Assembly: GCA_004356305.1 (NCBI GenBank)
Contig: SMXJ01000171.1
Location: 1 to 5,703 of the forward strand
DNA: 5,703 nucleotides
DNA from: Bacteroidota bacterium
GTDB taxonomy: Bacteria > Bacteroidota > Bacteroidia > Flavobacteriales > Flavobacteriaceae
Direction of reading: 5' to 3'
Of this stretch, positions 1-5,684 are shown piece after piece. The position numbers were made by a program, and so were the translations under genes. Numbering within the stretch: the first letter of the stretch is position 1; every line of letters begins with the position of its first letter. The notes beneath the pieces were generated by a model. The model did not search any database and was not told the origin of the DNA. It worked only from the letters and a program-made list of their open reading frames with translations.

Positions 1-1650
1 AAAGGCTGGAATTATGGTGAGCTCATGGAAGTGTATCAAAAAGCGGGGAAAATAGCCAGAGAGGAACATGTTCCGGTGCTCATCCATGTACAAGAATTAA
101 CACAGCCACAAGGACATTCTACCAGTGGTTCACAGGAGCGATATAAGAGTACCGATAGATTGCAATGGGAAAGAGATCACGATTGTATTGCGAAAATGCG
201 GGAGTGGATGATCTCTTCGGAAATAGCCACCGAGGAAACTCTTTCAGAACTGGATAAAGACCTCAAAAAGCAAGTTCGTGATGGTAAAAAGGCCGCCTGG
301 GAAGCCTTTCTGGCGCCACAGAAACAAGAACAGCAAGAGGCGATCACCTTATTGGGAAATCTCGCGGATAGTAGTGCCAATAAAATATTTATTGAAAAGA
401 TTAAAATCGACCTCTCTGCAGATACTGAACCAAACCGGGGAATTATCGTTGGGGCTGCACGTAGAGCACTCCGCTACGTAATTGCTGAAACAACCTCAGA
501 AAAACGACAATTACAGGATTGGGTGAACAACTATTTCGAGATCGCTCAACCGAAGTTCAGTTCACATCTGTACTCGGAAGCAGCAAATAGGGCTACGAAC
601 ATTTCCGAAGTGAAACCCACCTATAACAACGATGCCGAAGACGTGGACGGCCGCATAGTATTGAGGGATAATTTCGATCATATTTTTAGCAAATATCCTG
701 AAGCCCTGGTCTTCGGTGAAGATACCGGAGCCATAGGCGATGTGAATCAAGGCCTGGAAGGGCTGCAGGAAAAGTATGGAGAACTTCGTATAAGTGATAC
801 CGGAATACGTGAAGCTACTATTTTAGGACAAGGAATTGGGCTGGCCATGCGTGGATTGAGACCCATTGCCGAAATCCAGTACCTGGACTATGTCATGTAC
901 GCCCTGCAAATTATGAGTGATGATCTGGCCACTCTTCGTTACCGTACCAACGGTATGCAAAAGGCACCCTTGATCGTTCGTACCCGTGGACATCGTCTCG
1001 AAGGAATTTGGCATAGTGGGTCACAAATGGGAGGCCTGATCCATCTCTTGAGGGGAATTTATATTTTAGTGCCTCGTGATATGACAAAAGCTGCAGGGTT
1101 CTATAACACTCTGCTCGAAAGTGATGAACCGGCTCTTGTTGTGGAATGCTTGAATGGCTATCGCATCAAAGAAAAGATGCCTGATAATTTAGGGGAATTT
1201 AAAACCCCGATCGGCGTTGTGGAGACCGTAAAAGAAGGAACCGATATTACGTTGGTTTCCTACGGAAGTACTCTCCGTATAGTGCAAGAAGCCGCCATTG
1301 AATTGCAACAGGCGGGTATTGACGCCGAAGTGATAGATGTGCAAACATTACTTCCCCTGGACCTCAATCATGATATGGTAAAAAGTGTTGCCAAGACGAA
1401 CCGTCTCCTGGTAATCGATGAAGATGTTCCGGGCGGGGCGTCGGCATATATCTTAAATCATATTGTAGACCATCAAAATGGTTATCAGCATCTTGATAGC
1501 AAGCCACAGGCATTGACTGCAAAACAGCACCGTCCGGCCTACGGAACCGACGGCGATTATTTCTCAAAACCTTCGACCGAGGACGTATTTGAAAAAGTAT
1601 ACGAAATTATGCACGAAGCGAATCCGAGTGATTTCCCGAAGTTGAGGTAA
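1..1650 (+). CDS. Fused 2-oxoacid dehydrogenase E1 component, alpha-beta subunits (5'-truncated by window)
   Basis: This is the thiamine-diphosphate E1 of a pyruvate or branched-chain 2-oxoacid dehydrogenase complex, which decarboxylates the 2-oxoacid and passes the acyl group to lipoyl-E2 in the cytoplasm. The frame is open from base 1, so the start and the E1alpha N-terminal half (with the ThDP/Mg GDG...N motif) lie upstream; the ATG at 25 is internal. The E1alpha end shows the GHSTS loop at 112-126, matching the conserved GHS-S phosphorylation-loop region. After a linker (about 560-650) E1beta begins: GEDTG near 715-729, the Glu expected to contact the ThDP aminopyrimidine at 811-813 (GIREATILG), a YHSQ-like WHSGSQ with its His at 1012-1014, and the C-terminal transketolase-type domain from about 1200 to 1600. 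Most bacteria encode alpha and beta separately; a single-chain version is common in Bacteroidetes. Substrate (pyruvate, branched-chain or mixed) cannot be assigned. No strong terminator follows directly; a weak 5-bp hairpin (TTTGG/CCAAA, 1668-1680) is present. Confidence 0.9.
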   Translation, partial: KGWNYGELMEVYQKAGKIAREEHVPVLIHVQELTQPQGHSTSGSQERYKSTDRLQWERDHDCIAKMREWMISSEIATEETLSELDKDLKKQVRDGKKAAWEAFLAPQKQEQQEAITLLGNLADSSANKIFIEKIKIDLSADTEPNRGIIVGAARRALRYVIAETTSEKRQLQDWVNNYFEIAQPKFSSHLYSEAANRATNISEVKPTYNNDAEDVDGRIVLRDNFDHIFSKYPEALVFGEDTGAIGDVNQGLEGLQEKYGELRISDTGIREATILGQGIGLAMRGLRPIAEIQYLDYVMYALQIMSDDLATLRYRTNGMQKAPLIVRTRGHRLEGIWHSGSQMGGLIHLLRGIYILVPRDMTKAAGFYNTLLESDEPALVVECLNGYRIKEKMPDNLGEFKTPIGVVETVKEGTDITLVSYGSTLRIVQEAAIELQQAGIDAEVIDVQTLLPLDLNHDMVKSVAKTNRLLVIDEDVPGGASAYILNHIVDHQNGYQHLDSKPQALTAKQHRPAYGTDGDYFSKPSTEDVFEKVYEIMHEANPSDFPKLR

Positions 1651-1671
1651 ACATTCTCACATAAAAATTTG
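1642..1671 (+). promoter_or_regulatory. Candidate promoter for the asnB leader transcript
   Basis: Bacteroidetes promoters use a -33 TTG/TTTG and a -7 TAnnTTTG. Here TTG at 1642-1644 is followed after 19 nt by AAAATTTG at 1664-1671, one mismatch from the -7 consensus. Transcription would start near 1678-1680, about 50 nt before the leader peptide ATG. The -33 element lies within the last codons of the E1 gene. In AT-rich DNA such matches arise by chance, and readthrough from the E1 gene is an alternative source of the transcript. Confidence 0.3.
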
Positions 1672-1728
1672 GAAACCAAAATAATTTTATTGAATCTTTA
1701 CACTGGTTAAGTAAATAACACAAGGAAA

Positions 1729-1779
1729 ATGTTACATTTCGTTTTAAATAAAAATAACAATAATAACGGAACACCCTAG
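1729..1779 (+). CDS. Asn-rich leader peptide of asnB (16 aa)
   Basis: An ATG at 1729, preceded by AAGGA at 1722-1726, opens a 16-codon frame ending in TAG at 1777-1779: MLHFVLNKNNNNNGTP. Six of 16 residues are Asn (codons at 1747 and at 1753, 1756, 1759, 1762, 1765), and five are consecutive. They mix AAT and AAC, which a single tRNA-Asn with anticodon GUU is expected to read. The frame stops 24 nt before an intrinsic terminator and precedes an asparagine synthetase gene. Classical attenuation leader peptides are short, rich in codons for the end product and followed by a terminator, so this is read as a regulatory peptide with no function beyond its translation. The caveat is that AAT/AAC runs are easy to obtain in AT-rich DNA; the assignment rests on the combination of start, run, stop, terminator and downstream gene. 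Confidence 0.72.
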   Translation: MLHFVLNKNNNNNGTP

Positions 1780-1803
1780 CAGAAACCTTGTCGCGATATA
1801 CAG

Positions 1804-1835
1804 CCCGTCAGGTTTTTGAAACTGACGGGTTTTTT
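1804..1835 (+). terminator. Strong rho-independent terminator in the asnB leader
   Basis: A perfect 8-bp GC-rich stem, CCCGTCAG (1804-1811) with CTGACGGG (1822-1829), closes a 10-nt loop and is followed by six T residues (1830-1835), then A and more T. It is by far the clearest terminator in the window. It lies 154 nt after the E1 stop codon and 141 nt before asnB, so it could end the E1 transcript; its place directly after the Asn-rich leader peptide suggests it is (or also is) the conditional terminator of an attenuator. Confidence 0.9.
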
Positions 1836-1976
1836 ATTTTCAAAGGTAATAATCCTTCGAAGCCTTCCTTTGATCAAGGATGTCTTTTGTTCGCAGAAGC
1901 CACTTCGTGCAACGAAGCTTTAGCGAAGATCCATGGCATAGGAGGAACACCAAACCAGGTAATAAGATAAAGAATT
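1836..1976 (+). other. Long post-terminator leader of asnB with CTTCG/CGAAG inverted motifs
   Basis: This 141-nt stretch between the terminator and the asnB ATG has no credible gene. It carries repeated complementary pentamers: CTTCG/CGAAG within the palindrome CTTCGAAG (1855-1862), CTTCG (1903-1907) and CGAAG (1913-1917) forming a hairpin with a 5-nt loop, an overlapping alternative GAAG-CCA-CTTC (1896-1906), and another CGAAG (1924-1928). TTGATCAA is a further short palindrome (1869-1876). An AGGAGG at 1940-1945 is 31 nt from the asnB start, too far to serve it; the start itself has the A-rich upstream context common in Bacteroidetes. From memory only, the terminator plus this segment resembles intergenic sequence seen repeatedly in flavobacterial genomes; that needs a genome search. 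Confidence 0.4.
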
Positions 1977-3671
1977 ATGTGTGGAATTGTATGTGCTTTT
2001 GATCTCAAGCAACCTGGCTCAGTGTTGCGGCCTCAACTGCTTACCATGGCGAAATGTCTTCGTCACCGCGGTCCGGATTGGAGTGGTATTTACGACGATG
2101 AAAAAGCCATTCTCGCCCATGAGCGCTTGGCGATCGTGGATCCCACTTCAGGGAAACAACCGCTTTTTAGTGAGGACAAAAAATTGGTATTAGCTGCCAA
2201 TGGTGAGATCTACAATCATATGGAACTCAGAAAACAATTCGAAGGTAAATATAGTTTCCAAACCAAGAGCGATTGTGAAGTGATCCTGGCTTTGTACAAG
2301 GAAAAAGGCGCTTCATTTCTTGACGAGTTGAACGGAATATTCGGTTTTGCTATTTACGATGTAGAGAAGGATGAATATTTTATCGCTCGCGACCATATGG
2401 GTATCATCCCGCTTTACATAGGCTGGGATAAACATGGAACATTCTATGTCGCTTCCGAATTAAAAGCACTGGAAGGCATATGTACAAAGATCGAATTGTT
2501 TCCGCCAGGGCATTATCTGCATAGCAGGGATGGCAAAATAAAACAATGGTGGACACGAGATTGGATGAAATATGAAAATGTGAAGGATAATGAAACAAGT
2601 ATTGAGGATCTGCGCGAGGCTTTGGATGCAGCGGTTCACCGCCAATTAATGAGTGATGTTCCTTATGGTGTATTGCTCTCCGGCGGATTGGATTCGTCCA
2701 TCACTTCTGCCCTCGCAAAAAAGTATGCAGATAAACGGATCGAAAGTGGGGACAAAGATAGTGCCTGGTGGCCACGACTCCACTCCTTCGCCATTGGTTT
2801 GGAGGGCTCACCCGATTTGACCGCGGCACAAAAAGTTGCGGAACATCTCGATACCGTCCATCACGAAATTAAATTTACCATACAGGAAGGGATCGATGCC
2901 ATAAAAGATGTAGTGTACCAGTTAGAAACCTACGACATCACCACCATCCGTGCTTCAACACCTATGTATTTAATGGCTAGAGCCATCAAAGCTATGGGGA
3001 TTAAAATGGTGTTGAGTGGTGAAGGTGCCGACGAGATATTTGGAGGTTATTTGTATTTCCACAAAGCGCCAAACGCGGAGGAATTTCATAAGGAAACCGT
3101 GCGTAAGCTGGACAAGTTACATCAATACGATTGCCTGCGGGCCAACAAATCACTGGCCGCCTGGGGTATCGAGGGTCGAGTACCGTTCTTGGATAAAGAA
3201 TTCTTAGATGTTGCCATGCGCATAAACCCAAAGGATAAAATGATCCTTGGAGATTCTCTCGACTTGCATTCACGTCAGGCAATGGAAAAATGGGTATTGC
3301 GCAAAGCATTCGAGGATATCTTGCCGGAAAGTGTGATATGGAGACAAAAAGAGCAGTTTAGTGACGGTGTCGGCTACAGTTGGATCGATAGCCTAAAAGA
3401 AATGGTCGATGAAGAAGTAACCGATGAACAAATGGAAAACGCTCAATACCGTTTTCCTGTTCAAACACCGGCAAGCAAAGAAGAATTTTACTACCGTTCA
3501 ATTTTTGAAGAACATTTCCCTAGTGATACAGCAGCCTTGAGCGTGCCCTCCGTACCGTCTGTGGCCTGTAGTAGTCCTGTGGCTCTGGAATGGGATGAAA
3601 GTTTTAAGAATATGAACGACCCCAGCGGTCGAGCTGTGGCAAATGTGCATGATGATGCTTATGAAAAATAA
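1977..3671 (+). CDS. asnB: Asparagine synthetase B, glutamine-hydrolysing
   Basis: The 564-residue protein makes asparagine from aspartate, ATP and glutamine in the cytoplasm. The start is fixed by MCG: Cys2 becomes the N-terminal nucleophile of the class II (Ntn) glutaminase after Met removal. The glutaminase domain (about 1-195) shows RHRGPDWSG (29-37), NGEIYN (75-80) and SDCE (98-101), which bind glutamine. The synthetase domain carries the PP-loop SGGLDSS (235-241) for ATP/pyrophosphate, and SGEGADE (347-353). The C-terminal DPSGRAV (548-554) matches the E. coli-type AsnB end. Length is close to E. coli AsnB (554), with a small insertion around 423-434 and everything essential present. 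Resemblance to the E. coli protein is strong throughout, so a role in a natural-product pathway is unlikely. Upstream lie an Asn-rich leader peptide and terminator, suggesting control by asparagine supply. It converges with the next gene across only 14 nt. Confidence 0.97.
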   Translation: MCGIVCAFDLKQPGSVLRPQLLTMAKCLRHRGPDWSGIYDDEKAILAHERLAIVDPTSGKQPLFSEDKKLVLAANGEIYNHMELRKQFEGKYSFQTKSDCEVILALYKEKGASFLDELNGIFGFAIYDVEKDEYFIARDHMGIIPLYIGWDKHGTFYVASELKALEGICTKIELFPPGHYLHSRDGKIKQWWTRDWMKYENVKDNETSIEDLREALDAAVHRQLMSDVPYGVLLSGGLDSSITSALAKKYADKRIESGDKDSAWWPRLHSFAIGLEGSPDLTAAQKVAEHLDTVHHEIKFTIQEGIDAIKDVVYQLETYDITTIRASTPMYLMARAIKAMGIKMVLSGEGADEIFGGYLYFHKAPNAEEFHKETVRKLDKLHQYDCLRANKSLAAWGIEGRVPFLDKEFLDVAMRINPKDKMILGDSLDLHSRQAMEKWVLRKAFEDILPESVIWRQKEQFSDGVGYSWIDSLKEMVDEEVTDEQMENAQYRFPVQTPASKEEFYYRSIFEEHFPSDTAALSVPSVPSVACSSPVALEWDESFKNMNDPSGRAVANVHDDAYEK

Positions 3672-3685
3672 AATAGTTTAAACCT

Positions 3686-4507
3686 TTATCCGGTGATATG
3701 GTAGCCTCCGTCAACGTGGCGTATTTCTCCCGTAATACGTCCGTCGGGTCTGAATAAATGGACAATTTCATTGGCCAGATCTCTAGGGCCGGCATTTCCT
3801 AAAGGACTTAAACGATCCGCGGTATCAACATCGGATTGATTTAAAGTTGCATTTCCCGCTTTACTTCCAATATAGGTAGAAAATCGGACTACATTAGCAC
3901 GGATTCCTTTTTTTCTACCTAATTCATCTGCCAGTTCAATAGTAATCCGTTCCAAAGCGGCTTTTGCAATACTCATGTTCCGGTAGGGATGAAAGGTCAC
4001 CTTTGACGCCGCTATATAACTGATCGAGCAGATAGAACTCCCGGCTTGCAATACGTCATATTTAAGCAGGTAATGCGCTAGACGGATCAAAGAATAGGCA
4101 GATACATCCATGGTATCACAAAACTCTTCCCTGGTAACGTCCAAGAGGGGCTTCACTTTTTTATTACGAATGGTTTTGTCCATTGCGATCGCATGTAGAA
4201 ATCCATTGAGCTGAACCCCATCCTCTTTAAGTTTTTTTGCCAGATGATCCATATTCTCCTCCAGGGTGATGTCTAAAATTTCTACCCTTGAATCGCCTAA
4301 CTCTTGTGAAATGGCCAGCTTAAAATCTTCAAAGTTTTTTTTTAAAAACGCCGAAGCACGATCGGATAGATCATGATGAAAAGGACTCACGCCCAAACCC
4401 GTACAAACCACTTTACCACCTAATCTCACCACTTCTTTTGCAACATACATGGCCAATGAATGTTTATCGGCTATACCTGTAATTAAAAATGTATTGTTTT
4501 TTAGCAT
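3686..4507 (-). CDS. FabI-like enoyl-[ACP] reductase family protein (divergent SDR)
   Basis: This 273-residue Rossmann-fold oxidoreductase is closest in layout to FabI, the NAD(P)H-dependent enoyl-ACP reductase of fatty acid synthesis. The N-terminal TGIADKHSLA (10-19) matches the FabI-type GVASKLSIA cofactor motif; LHAIAMD (104-110) matches VHSIGFA; DVSAYS (134-139) matches DISSYS. The catalytic set is Tyr164, Tyr175 and Lys182, with the Y-x6-K spacing of FabI; Tyr164 to Tyr175 is one residue longer than in E. coli. RITGEIRHVDGGYHI (257-271) matches the FabI C-terminal signature. The stretch after RANVV (203-207) does not contain the usual SAGPIRT loop but reads RFSTYIG, so enoyl reductase activity is not assured. 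The start is the ATG at 4507; a TTG two codons upstream is less likely. It is second in a minus-strand unit, 38 nt after the KAS III gene. A housekeeping FabI, or a ketoreductase or other tailoring enzyme, are alternatives. Confidence 0.75.
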   Translation of the reverse strand: MLKNNTFLITGIADKHSLAMYVAKEVVRLGGKVVCTGLGVSPFHHDLSDRASAFLKKNFEDFKLAISQELGDSRVEILDITLEENMDHLAKKLKEDGVQLNGFLHAIAMDKTIRNKKVKPLLDVTREEFCDTMDVSAYSLIRLAHYLLKYDVLQAGSSICSISYIAASKVTFHPYRNMSIAKAALERITIELADELGRKKGIRANVVRFSTYIGSKAGNATLNQSDVDTADRLSPLGNAGPRDLANEIVHLFRPDGRITGEIRHVDGGYHITG

Positions 4508-4545
4508 CCTCAAGTTTTATAAAATTGAATAATGAACAGTTTAAT

Positions 4546-5517
4546 TTACCATTTATATAAGGCTGTACCCCATGTCCATCCTGCGCCTACGGCTGCGAAT
4601 AAAAGTAAATCGCCGGCCTCAAATCCACCATTCTTATGAGTTTCATCTAAAATAATTGGAATGGTTCCGCCCGAAGTATTGGCATACCTATCCATATTCG
4701 TTTTCACCTTTTCGAAGGGCATCCCAATCTTTTCAGCGATCGTTTTCAATATTCCAATACTGGGTTGGTGTGGTAATAACCACTTGATATCCTCCACACT
4801 ATAGTTATTTTTATTTAGGATTTCATCGATACACTTAGGAACCACATCTATGGCCGTCTTATAAACTTCGGGGCCATTCATATGAAAAAAATGTTGCTTC
4901 CTATCTACACTGTCTTGTGAAGTCGGTACTTCAGAACCGCCTGCAAGTATCGTAAAATGTTCCTTCCCCCTCCCATCGGTGTGTAAAATGAAATCGATAA
5001 AGCCTTTGTCTTCCTCAGTTTCCGATAGCACCATGGCTCCTGCCCCATCTCCGAAGAAAACAGAATCCCTCCGACTCCAATCGGTGATAGTTGAAAATGT
5101 ATCGGCGCCAATGACCAACACATGATCGTACATGCCCGATCTAATAAATTGTACACCTGTAGAAATGGAGAATAATGCCCCGGAACAAACTGCAGAGATA
5201 TCGAAGGCAACAGAGCTCATCGCTCCTAATTTTTCCTGGACAAAGCAAGCACATGAAGGTGCGGGTCTGTCCGGTGTGGCAGTTGCGACAATAATCAGGT
5301 CAATATCGGAGGTTTCCAGATCGGCATCCTCGATGGCTAGTTGTCCGGCCTTAAATGCAAGATCGCTGGTAGTTTCACCGGTAGAGATCCGGCGCTCTCT
5401 AATTCCAAGATTTTTGAAGATCCATTCGTCTGATGAACCGACGGCTTTAAAAAAATCATTCTTAACGACATTTGCGGGCGCATAAGAACCTGTCCCCTTT
5501 ATGTAAGCATTTCGCAT
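4546..5517 (-). CDS. Beta-ketoacyl-ACP synthase III family protein (FabH-like)
   Basis: This 323-residue thiolase-fold enzyme belongs to the KAS III family, which condenses an acyl-CoA (or acyl carrier) primer with malonyl-ACP. The catalytic triad is visible: Cys111 in DISAVCSGALF, His250 in LLPHQPSIG, Asn280 in YANTSGG. GDGAGA (156-161) and the C-terminal GAGWTWGTALYKW are also family signatures. Length matches E. coli FabH (317). Trp32 is kept, but the positions equivalent to E. coli Arg36 (CoA binding) and Arg249 (ACP docking) are Asn36 and Gly255, and NTSAAS is changed to NTSGGT. This points to a specialised paralogue more than the primary FabH. The ATG at 5517 (MRNAYIKGTGSYAP) gives the family's normal N-terminus; a TTG three codons upstream at 5526 is less likely. 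It appears to be the first gene of a two-gene unit with the FabI-like gene. Bacteroidetes often use branched primers, but the substrate cannot be read from sequence. Confidence 0.85.
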   Translation of the reverse strand: MRNAYIKGTGSYAPANVVKNDFFKAVGSSDEWIFKNLGIRERRISTGETTSDLAFKAGQLAIEDADLETSDIDLIIVATATPDRPAPSCACFVQEKLGAMSSVAFDISAVCSGALFSISTGVQFIRSGMYDHVLVIGADTFSTITDWSRRDSVFFGDGAGAMVLSETEEDKGFIDFILHTDGRGKEHFTILAGGSEVPTSQDSVDRKQHFFHMNGPEVYKTAIDVVPKCIDEILNKNNYSVEDIKWLLPHQPSIGILKTIAEKIGMPFEKVKTNMDRYANTSGGTIPIILDETHKNGGFEAGDLLLFAAVGAGWTWGTALYKW

Positions 5518-5575
5518 AGTCCCCAAATTGATCGATAAAATTCAGTATTATTTTCAAGGAAGTAAACGAAAAGTG

Positions 5576-5608
5576 CAAATACTTACTACTTATTGATAAA
5601 TTAACAAA
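5576..5608 (-). promoter_or_regulatory. Candidate Bacteroidetes-type promoter for the fabH-like gene
   Basis: Read on the minus strand, TTTG (5608-5605) is followed after 21 nt by AGTATTTG (5583-5576), six of eight matches to TAnnTTTG with the TTTG intact. Transcription would begin near 5570, about 50 nt before the ATG at 5517. The spacing fits the known Bacteroidetes range, but chance matches are common in DNA this AT-rich. Confidence 0.35.
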
Positions 5609-5668
5609 TAACAGTAGAAGTTTATATAGATATGGAATTTTTAGCCCTTGAATCGAGAACAAAATTGT

Positions 5669-5684
5669 GAATTTCGCAAAATTC
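5669..5684. repeat. Short inverted repeat GAATTT-CGCA-AAATTC
   Basis: Six-base arms (5669-5674 and 5679-5684) flank a 4-nt centre, upstream of the fabH-like gene and near the window's right edge. Neither strand has a clean T-run right after it, so it is not a convincing terminator. It could be an operator or have arisen by chance. An AGGAG at 5697-5701 hints that a plus-strand gene may start just beyond the window, which would make 5518-5703 a divergent intergenic region. Confidence 0.3.

Larger units (their letters stand above)
1729..1835 (+). promoter_or_regulatory. Putative asparagine-responsive transcription attenuator upstream of asnB
   Basis: This composite element contains the leader peptide (1729-1779), a candidate antiterminator strand (1780-1788) and an intrinsic terminator (1804-1835). 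The segment CAGAAACCT (1780-1788) can pair with AGGTTTTTG (1810-1818) in nine pairs, one of them G-U. This takes up the last two bases of the terminator's 5' arm and most of its loop. A ribosome stalled on the Asn codons (to 1767) would largely leave 1780-1788 free, favouring antitermination and asnB expression. A ribosome at the TAG (1777-1779) would cover it, letting the terminator form. The architecture follows the known trp/his/leu/thr attenuation logic; its application to asparagine here is inference. The weak point is that the antiterminator overlaps the terminator stem by only two pairs. Confidence 0.65.

Noticed and set aside
1668..1680. TTTGG/CCAAA hairpin as the terminator of the E1 gene
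   Set aside because: The five-pair, AU-rich stem with a 3-nt loop is too weak and its T-run is interrupted; the strong terminator at 1804-1835 is far more convincing.
1733..1741. TACATTTCG as a -7 promoter box for asnB
   Set aside because: It lies inside the leader peptide frame and has no good -33 TTTG at the right distance; an upstream candidate (1642-1671) fits better.
1940..1945. AGGAGG as the asnB ribosome binding site
   Set aside because: It is 31 nt from the ATG, far outside usable spacing, and Bacteroidetes rarely depend on Shine-Dalgarno pairing.
1788..1970. 60-codon plus-strand open frame starting at TTG, across the terminator and post-terminator leader
   Set aside because: It uses a TTG start, runs straight through the terminator stem and loop, and has no recognisable domain; the base pattern is explained by RNA structure and repeats.
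3001..3309. 102-codon minus-strand open frame inside asnB
   Set aside because: It is antisense to the strongly conserved synthetase domain and has no independent support.
5132..5485. 117-codon plus-strand open frame inside the fabH-like gene
   Set aside because: It is antisense to a well-supported KAS III gene with an intact catalytic triad and shows no family features.
5462..5662. 66-codon minus-strand frame upstream of and overlapping the fabH-like start
   Set aside because: It overlaps the KAS III N-terminus in another frame; its hydrophobic look comes from AT-rich intergenic sequence, and it covers the probable promoter.
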